This document shows positions 1-11,388 of a stretch of 64,000 nucleotides of DNA, piece after piece. Each line of letters starts with the position of its first letter. Position 1 is the stretch's first letter. The position numbers and the translations under genes are program-made. The notes under the pieces were generated by a model, which saw nothing but the letters and a program-made list of their open reading frames with translations, was not told the origin of the DNA and ran no database searches. Origin of the DNA: Rhodosorus marinus (taxonomy: Eukaryota; Rhodophyta; Stylonematophyceae; Stylonematales; Stylonemataceae); the NCBI GenBank assembly GCA_029953675.1, contig JAMWBK010000008.1, forward strand, positions 1,211,001-1,275,000. Reading direction: 5' to 3'.

Positions 1-21
1 GAACCGGGTTCACCAAGGCCT

Positions 22-791
22 TTACGAGCTGAAACTGAAAACTTGTGATAAGCAGTCTCGAGAGTAGCTATGTCGTTGTAGTTGTCCTTGTGCTCGTCCG
101 TTTCCACTATTCGAAGAATTCGGCGCTAGGGCGTGAGCTGGTTTCATGTTCGGACTCGAGAGGAGAAGCTTAAAGGTTAACATGGTACACGAAAGACAAT
201 AGCAGCAAGTACCATAGATTGTTCTTCGTAGCTCCAGCCCTGTCTCCCGAGCTGGAACGGGAAGAAGAGACAGAAAAATGGATAGCGTTCGCAGGAAGCT
301 CATTGCCCCTGATTCGGCCTTGGAGCTATCCCAGTTGTCTATGGTTGGAAGTTTAAATTGGAACTTGAATCCCTCGACCACCGAATCTAATCAGATACTA
401 CAACAAGATTAGATGCGCTGCGTTTGATTAGTGGGTGCCCGGAAGACCCCAGCTGGTCACCGTTGTCCACTACTCCTGAGTTTTCACTTGAGTTGTCTCC
501 TTCCTCTGGGTGGATATTAAAGACAATCGTCTGAAGCGTTCCGGTCTCAATTGACGGAAACACAACTTTGTTGAGCCAGCGGACGATTCTCACGCTGTCA
601 ATGAAATATTCGTCGACTTCCGCCTCATTTTCCTTCAGCAAGTAAAGCTTAGTGCCGGCGAAACGCTTTTGCTCGAAACAATCTTCCGGGAACAGGTTCC
701 TTCGCTTGCTGATCATAGAGGCGCTAGCGAAGAGTATATTTCTTATAAGAGCAGCAGATTGCTCCTCACCCAAATTTGAATCTGAATTCAT
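22..791 (-). CDS. HORMA-domain protein (Hop1/HORMAD/ASY1-like), 3' part unresolved
   Basis: HORMA proteins of this type sit on meiotic chromosome axes and control double-strand breaks and homolog pairing; a Mad2 or Rev7 relative is less likely. The first exon (461-791) starts MNSDSNLGEEQSAALIRNIL and continues through LFPEDCFEQKRF, LKENEAEVDEYF and LQTIVFNIHPEE. This follows the usual HORMA order: helix alphaA, the LFPE turn, and the strand before the safety-belt. A 74-nt intron (387-460, donor GTGACC, acceptor GATTAG) joins it in phase to VVEGFKFQFKLPT, the equivalent of the Hop1 EYTF(K/R)F strand, then SFLRTLSIFLSLLPVPAR, matching the LRTL...L.PLP helix. Beyond about position 240 I cannot place the next donor, so the C-terminal exons and any closure motif lie here unresolved or outside the window. 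Seen: the motifs and splice sites. Inferred: a meiotic role. Confidence 0.72.
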
Positions 792-1303
792 ACCGACTGA
801 GTAACCTCACTGGTGTAAATCCAAACACTTCACAGCGGACGATCTCCTCTGCTCCACTCAGTAGGATTTGACTCATTCATTAGGTTTGTTCGAAACATCA
901 AGCGGCTGATGATTTCGCCATTTTCGTTTTTTGAGAGATTTCGTAGTTCTAGCGGCCCCTGGCCAATGGTACTTTGACCCATCTTTTGGCGATTACTTTT
1001 CGCTGGCCGCGATCGCCTTTTGCCACAGACATATCCATGCACTGCCATGGGGAGCAGAATTCACCCTATCAATCCGAGAGACTAAACCTCTTCTAATCCG
1101 GAGCGGGTTTTGGATGTCCGATCTTCGGAGGATCATAAATATCGGTGGCCGTCCTCGCGAGCACCTGAAGGGCTGATCTTTTAGGAGGTGGTGAGGGACG
1201 ATTTTTCGCAGCTAGCTGTTGGCGGAAGCGCCGACACCCTCTGCTACTATTTGCGCTGGGCTTTTCGCGAGATGCTGGGAAGAGGTTTTCGCCTGAAAAA
1301 AGT

Positions 1304-2614
1304 TTGTTGATGATGACTGTGAGAGATATTCCTCTTGGATTCGTCCCGAGCGTGTCCTTTAGACTTAGGGAGAGTTGGTGGCCAAGCACTGTCGAGGGGG
1401 CTATTCCGAGTTGGCGACCGGCTCCATTCCATGTTTCTTGCAGGCCAGTCAGCGGGGTCATGCAGGCTGGAGAGGGGAAGTGGTTTACAGATCCCGAGTT
1501 ATTCCCAGGAACGTCGGAGGTTACTGATGACGAGTACGAGGCACCGGAGGAGGTTTTAGTTTTGCAGATAGATGGAGTGGAGAGTCTGAAGGCGTTGAGC
1601 AACGATATTTCGGAATGGTGGGCCAGCTGGATGAGTGTCCTCGCCATTTTTTTGTACCCATCTTGTCTGTGTTTCTAGGAATATTTGAAAAGCTGAATTT
1701 ATTCTCACGCGGAATCAGGCTTCGTCTGGTTATCTTCTCTGGAGTCATGTTTCCGGCTGACCCCGCTGTAGTGATTGATGAAGGGGAGCAGGTGATCCTA
1801 CGGTATTTTTCGAACGTTGAGAAACAAATTCCGCTTTCCCAGTTGCTGGTGAGAGCAGTTCGAGCAGAAGATCTCATATCAAGAAGCCCAACCACACACC
1901 TCCAAGTTTACCGCCAGCGAACAAAATACCCTGAGGACTTGATCCATGAGCTGCCTATTTCTGGATGGAGAAGTGTTCTACGGAAGCTCATCTCCCACCT
2001 GAAAGTAAGACGCGAATCCGTCTCCGGACATTCGATGAAATCGATTGGAGGGGGCAAGGGTTCGACTCCCTCTCCAAGCTCACAAAAGTTTTTGGTTATC
2101 TCTGAAGGAGACGAGAGGCGGGCAGAACGTTTTGGTGTTGTACCGAGCTCAGTATCTACGCCTGGGCAGAGTTAGGGCAGAGAGGAGCTCCCGTCGTGAA
2201 TCCGGAGGAAGTAAGCGCATGTTCGTTGCTAGAGTCCCTGGATCTCAGGAGCAGACTGCTCATATCCTGGCACAGGACTTGCTCGATTGGGGTATGTAGC
2301 GCATTTGTGCTGAGCTGGATGGGCTTGATGCGTCTTCGAATATCCACTAACGCAATTCTGCGTTATTGCGGGCCTTTGCAGGAATGGGTTTACAGTTTTC
2401 CTCAGAGGGATCATGGCTATCTCTTAGACCTTTGCCGCCATTTTCGGTCTTCCCAACGGACAAGGGTTTAGAGATCCTTTTCCATCCCGGGAGCGATATG
2501 CGATCAAAGCTTAGACTTGAAGTCGAAGTGGAGTCAGCCGGCGCTGACGTTCTCATCCTTACCTCTTCATCCAAGCCTAGGCACTACAGTCCACGTCAGA
2601 TCAGCGAGAGGTGA
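1304..2614 (+). CDS. Probable multi-exon gene, unrecognised
   Basis: Several open stretches on the + strand have protein-like composition. About 1304-1640 contains GEGKWFTDPELFPGTSEV followed by an acidic stretch. About 1700-2060 contains DPAVVIDEGEQVILRYFSNV and LPISGWRSVLRKLISHL. About 2366-2614 contains LQFSSEGSWLSLRPLPPF and then EVEVESAGADVLILTSSS before a stop. The opposite strand over the same interval reads as Ser/Pro-rich sequence, as expected of a shadow. I could not fix the introns between the pieces or the true start, and no domain is recognisable. Treat this as a hypothetical gene model. Confidence 0.3.
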
Positions 2615-2867
2615 GCGAACATATAGTAGCTGCTAACTGGCAACGCCTTTCTGCAGTGTACACAAACTGCACTGTTAGCTAACTCGAAAGAGTTGCCTCC
2701 TTCGCCGTCCTCCAGGCTCCAGAGGCATCTTAAGGATAGATATCCCCTTGCATGCTTCGAATTCCCTCAAAGTGGACGAGGACGTCCAGGGCGTGACTAG
2801 ATGACATAACAACGTAATGCAGCTGAGCTGACAAGTGCCAAGGAAGCGTTAGTCTTTAACGGCGTGT

Positions 2868-3500
2868 TTAATAACCCGATAGCTTAGCAAGCGAAAAGGA
2901 ATCTACAATAGATCGAATTTGTGTTTCCTGTGCGGCGAAGTTTTCAGCATTAGACTGAGCTGTTAGGGTGACTATGTATTGTCCAGGACGTATTGTAAAA
3001 AGCGTTATTAAGTGTTTTTCCGGTTGATTCGGCGGCTTGATCTGGTAATCGAATATGTACGTGTCAGGTTTTGCTGTGACCTTATTCATCTTGCCCGTTA
3101 CTTCCTTCGGGAGGATTGTACTCGCAACATTGTCCACAGATCCAAACGACGTAAGCTTTTGGAAGTCACCCGGAATCGGCGTCGCGATTGCCGATACATT
3201 AACATCATCCTTCACGTAGAGGTAGAGCTTGCGTCCGCCACTTAAAACAGTGTTGTTTTCCTTGAAGGAGTCAGGAACAGTGAACTCATATCCAACAGTT
3301 TCGTCCGTTACCGTCTGTGCATACGTTGCTTTGGGCATTAGCAACACGGCAGGTGTCAGTGCGAGCGATCGAAGGAGCTCCCTTCTCGACAACGAACATT
3401 TAGTACTCGTCCCTCTTTCGAACGCTGGTTGCCCAGTCGCTGTCAGGCCCCTACAGCACGTGGTAACCACGAAGGCAGACATCGACACTAATTCGAACAC
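2868..3500 (-). CDS. PsbP-domain protein of the thylakoid lumen
   Basis: A single-exon protein of 210 residues. The first ~35 residues are Ser/Thr/Cys-rich with few acids, like a plastid transit peptide. They are followed by a second signal with a twin arginine, a hydrophobic core (SRRELLRSLALTPAVLLMP) and an AxA cleavage site (ATYA|Q), so Tat-type import into the thylakoid lumen is likely. The mature ~150 residues show the PsbP order: GYEFTVPDSFKEN, LYLYVKDDVNVSAIATPIP, TSFGSVDNVASTILP, YIFDYQIKPP and RSIVDSFSL. Family members are PSII extrinsic subunits or assembly factors (PPL/PPD types). The divergence points to a PPL/PPD protein, not PsbP itself. An alternative start (MSAFVV) lies six codons in. 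Seen: leader and domain. Inferred: exact role in PSII. Confidence 0.85.
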   Translation of the reverse strand: MFELVSMSAFVVTTCCRGLTATGQPAFERGTSTKCSLSRRELLRSLALTPAVLLMPKATYAQTVTDETVGYEFTVPDSFKENNTVLSGGRKLYLYVKDDVNVSAIATPIPGDFQKLTSFGSVDNVASTILPKEVTGKMNKVTAKPDTYIFDYQIKPPNQPEKHLITLFTIRPGQYIVTLTAQSNAENFAAQETQIRSIVDSFSLAKLSGY

Positions 3501-6474
3501 AAGAAAAATCCAATGTTTGTACTCGTCAACTTGTGCTTCCCAGCCTCAGCGACAAACCTGGAGCTGCATACGCTGGGACCGATGACCTCGGCGGTGTGTA
3601 TTGGAAAATTGTAACAATGCACCTCAGCGAGATTTTGCCTGTAAGCACTAGTACACTGGATAGTACAATTTCCTTACCATTGCCGAGTATGGTTTTTACA
3701 GCAAAATATATGATAGAAACATCCCATCGAAGCAAGAAAGAAACTAGCAACTACAGACCAATCAAACCCGGTTCTTATTCGAATTTCATATTGCCAAAAT
3801 ATTTACAAAGCAAATATTTGGCTCAGAGGCAGGCAACTGAGCCCTCAACTCGGGTTTGTGTGGGCTGGTTTCGGGAGCGTGTTCAAGTTACCTGGGCCTA
3901 GCACTCGCATAGATCAGTAAAATTTGCAGGCTTTTCCAGTTGAGTTTACAAGCGCTCAGTTGTCAGAAACTACGGAGATAGTCCCGGGAATGGGCCCTTA
4001 ATCATGCGAGCATGAAAGACGCGGGTTTCCTTTACTCCTGATACCCGTTGTTCGGTTTACTGGAAAAAGGATGATCCCGTCGGGTGTGTGGCAAGCGGCA
4101 GAGAGCCCGCTTTTGAAGGCGCGCATCGCTACGCCCATGAGACAATACAAGTTTCATTACACTCGAACGCATGGCTTGGTGCGGAGAAGGGGCCCGCCTA
4201 ATCGGAACAAAGCAGCATTGTATCATTATCGCAGATTGGACCCCGCTTTTTTGGGACAATTGCTCGTCCTTGGGTTAAACTTGTTTTCCGTTAAACCATA
4301 CTCCTCGTCTCGCGCACAGTGTATTTATTGGAATCTGTGTTTGCAATACGGTTTCTAGGGAGTCATTAGAATTTCGAATTTTATTTAAGGATACTGACAG
4401 GATTCTAGCCGAGCGAACCACGTTTTCTTTTTCTTTTTCCCAAGTTCGTGTAGTTTCGACAAGGTTCTCTCCAATACAACGTTCTTCTTTAGAATAGGTC
4501 CATTCAGTGCCTTGAAAGACTGCCCACAGAGGACCTCTTTTTCTTCTAGTGAATATTTTCTCACGAGGATTTGCGTTTTCTTGTCCAACAATTGTTAATT
4601 GATTGAAACCTTGATTCTTTTTTTGAGTTGGATTTGCGTCCGATAAGAAAACGTCCAATACCGTCCGATATAAGCTTACTAGACAGTACGCGTAATTGGT
4701 TTTTCTTCAGTTCGGGTCCGATATAAATTGATTGGACCTGATTTTGAAAGAAAAATCGCCGTTCATCCGACAACGGTAAGATAACGACCGATTGCCGTCC
4801 GATATTTCTCAATCAACGACTGCTTTTTATTGATTGGGTTTCAATCTTCCCGTTCGGGGACGTTGTGTCCGGGCTGGTCGTTTGCTCGCTTTCGAACAAC
4901 TTACCCAGCAGCTTACTGGGGCACTATACCGTCTTCCTCTTCCTCTTCCTCTTCATCTTCTTCTGCATATATACCCTGAGCGCTCGGAATGCCTTGATTC
5001 AGGCTTGCCGGAATCTGATCATTCGGGAAGAGCATTAGATTTTGCAATCCGAAACAGATAATCATAATTCAATACATGACGGTGTTGAATTCTAGCTGTG
5101 GCCTTGAATAGTGATCATTTCCGGGTGTGACAGACTGTCATTCTCGATTTAATGGTTTTTCTATATGCATGATGAATCATGGTAACCGTCGACTAGCGAC
5201 ATATGGACTTGGTATAATATCCTGAAGTCCGAGAAGTGATACAGGATGTAGACTAGAGAACGGAGAAAAACAAGGAGAGATTTGCACTTCAGGAACTAAA
5301 GTTGAAATTCTTGAGACGGGTGAGTTCTGAAGTGGATTGTATCTATTGCGTACTGGTGTGAGCTTCGAAGTCGAATCGCATAGAACGGTTAGCGTGAAGG
5401 AGTTTCATGAAAGCGGAATTGTTCGAGTCGAACCCTCTTTCTCCGGCGATTTTGGAACGTGAAGTTTTATCAGACATTGCCCGTAGGCTTCCAATAGGCT
5501 TGTACACTTGGGCACTTGGGTTGTATTTCTTCGACCTTAGGTTTGAAAAAAAAGAGAAAAAGGGTCAAATCACCGCGCTTTACCTCAGACGGTGACACTT
5601 GTGCCCAGTAGCAATCATGATTCAATACCTGGACTGAAGATGATTGATTACTAGAGTAGCGTTGATTGAATAGCGGACGTTTTAACGGAGTATCAATGGG
5701 ACACGTGTGCTCGAAGCGTTTTAACACTCCTTAAGCTTCCTCATTTATTCAAAAGAGCATTAGCCAAAAAAATTATTTGGACGGTTTATAACTATGTACC
5801 CTATTCTCCTGGATTGCTTTTTGCTTTCGGACTTAATTGTCCTGAGTGGTTCGGAGCAGAAACATGCCTCAATTCTACGATTTTGCTTGATTCCCCCATT
5901 TTCGCGTCGGCAAGGGGGCTCCGAAAGCGTACAAATTCGCGAAAGGGATATTCTTAGAGCCTGGTGCGTGTGACATGTCCCATTTGGTTGTGGATGCTCG
6001 AGGCATGTAAGGTGCTGGCGTCGTTTTGGAGCGGTAGGACAACACATTGTTTCCACAAGGAATTGTCTGGAAGGGGCTGAAAGAAGTGAAAGGGAATGGA
6101 TAGCTACTTGTAGTCTTGACAGAGACTCTAATAGCATGTTATATGCAGGTTGGAAAGCGGGAGCGTGAACGTTGAAAAGGTTTTGCGATAGTGCTTTGCG
6201 AAGGAAGGTTGGCTTAGGTTTAGGAGTTGTTCTATTTGTGGTAATGATGGCTGCTGATTTCGGGATGAAAATGGAAAATCGACGACACAGTAGACTGAGG
6301 TGCACGAATTGGGCCTCAATGTGGACTATGCTGGTTCTTTCCTAACCATGGGCCGCTTGTGTTAGCACTTTTCGATATAGGGGTCTCTTCTATTTTTTTG
6401 CGCTCGGGCTCATGGTGGCAACGCTAATGATCCTGCAACTGCCGAAGGGGACTGACTTGGGATCCGAGTCCAGC
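3501..6474. other. Intergenic region, no gene recognised
   Basis: No open frame here has convincing protein composition or a domain. It holds a TTCCTC-type pyrimidine microsatellite near 4935-4965 and an AT-rich block at about 4600-4850 with repeated TCCGATA and ATTGATT words (described separately). Confidence 0.5.
4620..4850. repeat. TCCGATA / ATTGATTG-rich block
   Basis: The words GTCCGATA or GGTCCGATATAA occur around 4637, 4664, 4717 and 4796, next to ATTGATTG and CAATCAA words that could pair as inverted repeats. A related arrangement (GGTCCGATATTTG ... AATCGGACAA) appears at about 40597-40630. This looks like a degraded small dispersed repeat or MITE; termini were not defined. Confidence 0.35.
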
Positions 6475-7475
6475 ATGTCTACCATTGAAAGTACAATCAC
6501 AGAAGCCTATCCATACGCTCCTCAGAGCGACACGGGGACAGCTACTGAACCCCAATATGAAGACGCGGAGAAAGAAGAAAGTGAGTTTTTTCAGGAGGTC
6601 AAGAGGCTTTGCCTTCTCTTTTGCTTCGCTCGATATCACGTTTCCTCACCGTGAGCAATCGAACGTTTGTTCTGCGAACAGAGGTCGCCACATTGGAAGA
6701 GTTGCAAGATGAGGTTGATGAGCTTTTTGAAACCGTGGATGAGAGCGCGGAGGATAGGTCTGAATCGGAAAAGTCCTTGGCGAAACTGATGGCAGAAGGA
6801 GATGAGGTTCCGGACTACAAAAATTCTCCGGACGAAGCTGGAGACGGGGATGAAATTCCTCTAACAGAGCGTTTCAAGGCGGCGACGCTTCTGTACGATT
6901 CAATGCATGAGAAGAGCGAGTTGTCTTTGGATTCGATAATGAGATTGCAAGCGCTAGAACTGCAATCTATTCTCGGTGATTGCGGCACGCAGAGTGTAAG
7001 AAACCTCCCACACTTAATATTGAGGCTATTCTCCGTAGTTAAACCGTGACGCATGCTGGCCTCTTATTTTTGGGGGGGACGTCGCTTGTAACTTATTAGG
7101 ATTCTGGGGAACTCTTTAAATCGGAAATGGAACAGCGAGCAGAGCAGATAAACGTTGAGGAAAACAAGGACCTGGAGACCCTCTGGTGCTCCCTCCGAGG
7201 TAACCAAAAACGCGATGCAATGCGAGCGTAAGTTGTACCCAATTGTCGCATACGCCTATGTTTCTTGAAATCCTCAAGCGACTGAACGCCAGTTGTATGA
7301 CTATCCGATCGCCCTGGTGCTTAGGTATATTAAACGCGTGCAAGCTCTGAACGCTCCTCATGAGGAGCTGCAGAACATCATGCAAATGCAACATGAATAC
7401 GAGGAGTATCTTGGGCAGAAACAGCAAGAGGAGATTGCGGTACCGGAGGCCACTGTTCAAGTTGTCAGCGGATGA
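6475..7475 (+). CDS. Acidic, helical protein of unknown function (four exons)
   Basis: Exons 6475-6580, 6682-6995, 7100-7199 and 7279-7475 join with consistent phases (1, 0, 1) and GT-AG introns to give 238 residues ending at a TGA. The N-terminus is Ser/Thr-rich. Residues ~35-100 are a strongly acidic helix (ELQDEVDELFETVDESAED). The C-terminal half (LFKSEMEQRAEQINVEENK, RQLYDYPIALVLRYIKRVQ, EELQNIMQMQHEYEEYLGQ) is predicted helical and perhaps coiled-coil. There is no signal peptide or membrane segment and I recognise no family. An in-frame upstream ATG at 6412 could extend the N-terminus by 21 residues. The clean splice phases make a real gene likely; the function is open. Confidence 0.65.
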
Positions 7476-8718
7476 GCTGGAGGATCTTCGTTAGTGGAAG
7501 GCGTGTGAAGCGGGCTGAAAGCCATGCTACGTGCCCTTGTTTTTAGTCACCCCAGACTTGTTCGTGAAGGTTCAGGGCTCAGTGAGAGCGGCGGTACGTT
7601 GTGCTGGGGAGTAAGGCGGGCTGGATCGGCGGAGAATGGCACATGTTCTGATTGTCGGACGATGCTATTGTATTCAGGATGTTGCGGGTGTTAAAAGTTG
7701 TTGAATTCCTCAAGCACGGGGTAGTCTTGGGGTGAAACCTGACGGTGCCGCAGCAAGCCCGCGAACGTGACGAACGCTTTAAGTTAAAACATGGACATAA
7801 TTGTACAAATACTTGAGCGATTGCCAACAACATGCGTCTTATTCACAAAAAGCCGTCAAGCTTCCGCTCAGGAACCATTGTCGACTCGTCCGCTACCCTT
7901 GAATATGCGGCGCCCCAGACTAACGAGCAAACCAGGAGCGGCTTGCAAGCGTCCGGGCACGGTCAGTGGAGTACCAGCCTCATTTAGTGGAGCGTAGATC
8001 GAACACCAGAACTACGCTATTTAGACTTCACACATTCTAGAAAATCGGTTAGAGACGATTTGGACTAGTGCCTCAGACGAAGGAGAGCTAACGCAATTCC
8101 TGGCGTCCTGTTGAACGATGCAGACCGCTGTACTTGAGAACCTGGTTTCGTCCACCTTCCTCAAGGTTGCTCTTCGAAATCCCACGCTGTGAGCGGGCTC
8201 TAATCAACCGCGAGGGCTTTGGATTTGGTCATGCCCTCCTACGAACTGTTGCACGTTCATTGTGAACGGTCGATGAGAATTCTGGATTTCCAATGGGTAA
8301 TACCGTCCCTCAAGTCCAATTCGCAAAGAACAGGAATCAGGTGGAAACTCCCTTTTGTCCTGCTTGTTTGCCGCGCAAAGAAAGGAGTTCTTGTTCGAGG
8401 CAGTCATGTGGGATAGACGCGCTACTAATCCGCTAGTCGTGGACGTTGGGGTGGAGAGTCAGAGCAAAAGCCGTTTACTGCAAGGGTGGCTAGGATCTCT
8501 GAGAAGGTTTATGCCGATCGCTTCTGGATGTTGGCTGCTGGGTTCCGGAAGTAATATGATTGCTTGAGGCTTCGATCCGGAACTGTGTTTTTTTTCCTAG
8601 GCATAGGCGCTCTAGATTGAACCATGTTAGACCGTTTCTTCTCCTAGCTCTTTGTATAGATCATTCGTCAGGGCTGTTCTGGAGCAAGAATCTGGCAGTT
8701 TCTCTTGGTGTACAGAGT
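7476..8718. other. Intergenic region, no gene recognised
   Basis: Only short, uninformative open frames are present. The part just upstream of 8719 is probably the promoter and 5' UTR of the following glycosyltransferase-like gene. Confidence 0.45.
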
Positions 8719-10002
8719 ATGGAAGTCACGGCAATCTCGAGCATTGAACAAATCTTAGCCTGGATCGGGCTCGTGCTCGTGATATCTCAGATTACGAAGG
8801 TGGTGCAGAGAGTTTCATCAGCCAGGGATGGACGGACTATCGTGGGACAGGAATTCACTCATCCAGATACCAACGGGCATCCTCTGGCAACGTCGTCAGT
8901 GTTTCAGCCGCCCAGTTTAGAGATTTCAGTGGTCATCCCCGTACAACAGGGCACGGGAAAGCTCCGTCTGCAAGGATTGCTTAATGAGGCCACGGAATCG
9001 TTGAAGATGAACGTCAGCAACCAGTTGTGGGAAATTGTTCTTGTTGGCCCGCCGGGTGAGGAACTCACGGTCGTTGGGAAGAGCTTCCTCCAAATGCTCG
9101 GCTATGAGCATATCCGACTTCTCATCCTGCCGAGCCAAAGCTCGGATGCGTCTGGTTTCGGGGGGATCTTGCGTAGAGGTGTCCTCGTTTCGAGAGGAAA
9201 ATTCATTCTAACATGCGATACTTCTGGATCAGTCAGGTTTTCTGACTTTGTCGAACTTGAGAGGACTAGGGTTGCGTTTTCCACCAAGGTAAGAGAAATT
9301 CCTTTACCTTGCTTCGAACGCGAAGAGCCCGACCGCGTCGATACGTTACAGAATTACTTTGTCTGAACGTATACTGAGCACTCGCCTCATCTCCTTGCAA
9401 ATCTTAACTTCCGCTTGCTTATCTTTCTGGACCTTAACCTGGTAGCGGGGGGCCCTTGTGCTTGGGTCTAGATGGCAGAAGAACAGAAACTGGTATTCCG
9501 GTGTAGTTTCGAAGCTCGTTGGAGCGCCACACCTTCCGGACCCGACCAGCCCTTATCGCTGGTTTACCAACGAGGCTGCTGCATTGCTGTTTTCAGCGAT
9601 GGAATCTAGAAGGTAAAGTCAGACGCAGGACTTAGTCTGCCGTTTTCAGTACAGCAGCAAATGTTTCGCTCACAGCTGCTTTCCCGATTGACCTCTGTCT
9701 GCTGAACCAGATCCGATGGAACGGATGAGATCCTCATTCTTTCCAAATTTGCGGAAATCCCAGTCCTATCGTGTCCAATCCGCTGGACTCCGATACCAGA
9801 GGGCACCGACTTGCTGGGCGCTATACGTTGCGTTGTTGGGACATTATCGACAAGGCTCTTATACTCTAGCGGGTATTATGCTGTGTCTTTTCCTACTCGA
9901 GGAGGGAAAGTAGAGGATGCTTTTGGACACGTAGAGCAAAATGCTCTATCCCGACGCAATGCCGACGAAATTGGACTGCAGCGTTACCATAGTAGTTCAT
10001 GA
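8719..10002 (+). CDS. ALG5-family (dolichyl-phosphate glucosyltransferase-like) GT2 protein, catalytic motifs eroded
   Basis: Three exons, 8719-9288, 9446-9612 and 9711-10002, join in phase to 342 residues. Residues ~7-28 (IEQILAWIGLVLVISQITKV) form the N-terminal ER anchor typical of ALG5. The GT2 scaffold follows: LEISVVIPVQ, WEIVLVGPPGEE, HIRLLILPSQ, GGILRRGVLVSRGKFIL, VRFSDFVELE, GALVLGSRW, NEAAALLF and FAEIPV...RWTPIPEG. These match ALG5 positions in order. The catalytic residues do not: VPAYNEE reads VIPVQQGT, VDDGS reads LVGPPGE, the metal-binding DAD reads DTS, and DTQCGFKLF reads LPDPTSPYRWF. The frame is open and the introns intact, so I infer a divergent or non-catalytic ALG5 paralogue, not a pseudogene. 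The ATG at 8719 is chosen because it precedes the anchor directly. Confidence 0.75.
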
Positions 10003-10502
10003 AACTGGAGCATTTCATGCGCTCTTCCAAGACCTTCGGCCTTCAAGCTCTAAGAACGCATTCGAGTTGTTGATGTGAGCGCAGGAACCCGCGAGATATC
10101 GTCCGCCGGCTGGACGAGCGCTCACTGTTTTTAGAGAATGGATGGAGCCACTTTAAGTGCTGCTCGACGATATTGTAAGAATGAGAGCATCATATTCAGT
10201 CAAATAAACAGCTTTGCCTGCCGTTCGTCGACGAGTCCAGGTTTAGGAAACTAACCCGTCAATATAAACTAGGAAGATCTATTGTCCAATTCTTGCAGAA
10301 CGCGTAAAAATACAGATGTCCTTTGTTCATTGTCTAAGGAAGAGAAAGTCTTTGGGCATTTCAAAGGCTGCCACAAAACCTTAGTCGTCTTCGACTGCCT
10401 ATTGTTCCTATTCGCAACGTTCATAGGGAGGATGGATGAATTCCAGCCGTCCCTCACAAATAAATTCATTGTCCGCCAAGTCAATGTGATTTCGCGCCGG
10501 TG
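10003..10502. other. Intergenic region between two convergent genes
   Basis: The 3' flanks of the ALG5-like gene (+) and the GLTP gene (-) meet here. AT-rich words such as AATAAAC near 10200 could serve as polyadenylation signals; nothing else is seen. Confidence 0.4.
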
Positions 10503-11388
10503 TCAGCACACAATTGCGGTACCGGCTGCATCGCGCCTGGAAGGAATCTTGAGGGGAGCTGAGCAAACCTCCTCCAGTCGCTCTTGATTAAAGAATGCTA
10601 CCAACGGGTTCAAATGGTTAACCGCAACTTCCATAAACGCTTGCATGCCGACTCGAACTACGTCTTCGTTCGCACCGAGTTCTTCAAAGAAGCTTTGTCG
10701 CGTTGGAACGCATAGAAGACCTGCGTCAAACATCCTCTGGAGTACCCAATTGTGACAAGGTTTGAGGGTATCCCTGTAGGCTTGAAGCGCACATTCGTTC
10801 AATGGTGTCTGGGACTCCTGGGTGGCAATGTTGTGCAGGAGAAGTAGTATGAACTGTAAAGTTCTGCGTAGAGTCGTAAAGGGTGAAAGACACATACGTG
10901 TTCAGATTAACGAACGGTCCCTAGAGAATAACATACTTGGAAGGTAACAGAATACCTCTTAAGCCACAAGAGTGCTTCAGTGCCTGATGTTGAATTCATA
11001 TAGACCTGGTCACGTACTTCTGCTTCGACCATTTCCCTTACAGTCTCCACGGAATACTTTCGAGCTGACGCTTGGATTTTCTAAACAACAATGAAGCATC
11101 CAGAAACAAAGCTTCAGCGGAACCAACCATCTGCATCCTTTCGCGGAGAAGCCATACATTACGGGTAGTCCCACATCGCCTTACCTCCAAGTTTTGCTTC
11201 ATGTCTGACTTCACCATGTCAGTAAAAAACGCGGAGCCTAGAGCTTTGAAAACAACGAGAAAGTCGATTACCGCATCTACAAAGCACGGAATTCGCAGGC
11301 TTCCATCCTTCATTGTTACAGTACTCCATTTCTCCGCAACCTCATGGAAAACCGTCCTGCTTCCCATGACCATGAGTTCCTCGCTCAT
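10503..11388 (-). CDS. Glycolipid-transfer-protein (GLTP/ACD11-like) fold lipid carrier
   Basis: Exons 11185-11388, 10956-11080 and 10503-10863 (introns 104 and 92 nt) join in phase to 229 residues. The GLTP landmarks are in order: RIPCFVDAVIDFLVVFKALG (first helix), then DMKQNLEKI, whose D, N and K correspond to the headgroup-binding Asp/Asn/Lys. Next come TEALLWLKRTLQFILLLL with the stacking Trp, AYRDTLKPCHNWVLQRMF with the conserved His, and VPTRQSFFEELGANEDV. The family carries glycosphingolipids (GLTP) or ceramide-1-phosphate (CPTP/ACD11) between membranes in the cytosol; the sequence does not let me choose which. The start MSEELMVMG is chosen as the first Met in a plausible N-terminus, but an upstream exon is possible because the frame stays open. 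Confidence 0.8.

Noticed and set aside
1093-1895. Minus-strand open frames, Ser/Thr/Pro-rich
   Set aside because: Composition is that of a shadow of the acidic + strand frames; no domain.
1970-2078. Possible tRNA (GGGTTCGACTCCCTCTCC resembling a T-arm and acceptor end)
   Set aside because: No proper A box or anticodon arm, and the acceptor stem needs a mismatch; it lies inside a likely exon.
5760-6319. Minus-strand frames with Cys and Pro
   Set aside because: Low-complexity translation, no homology, no leader or splice pattern.
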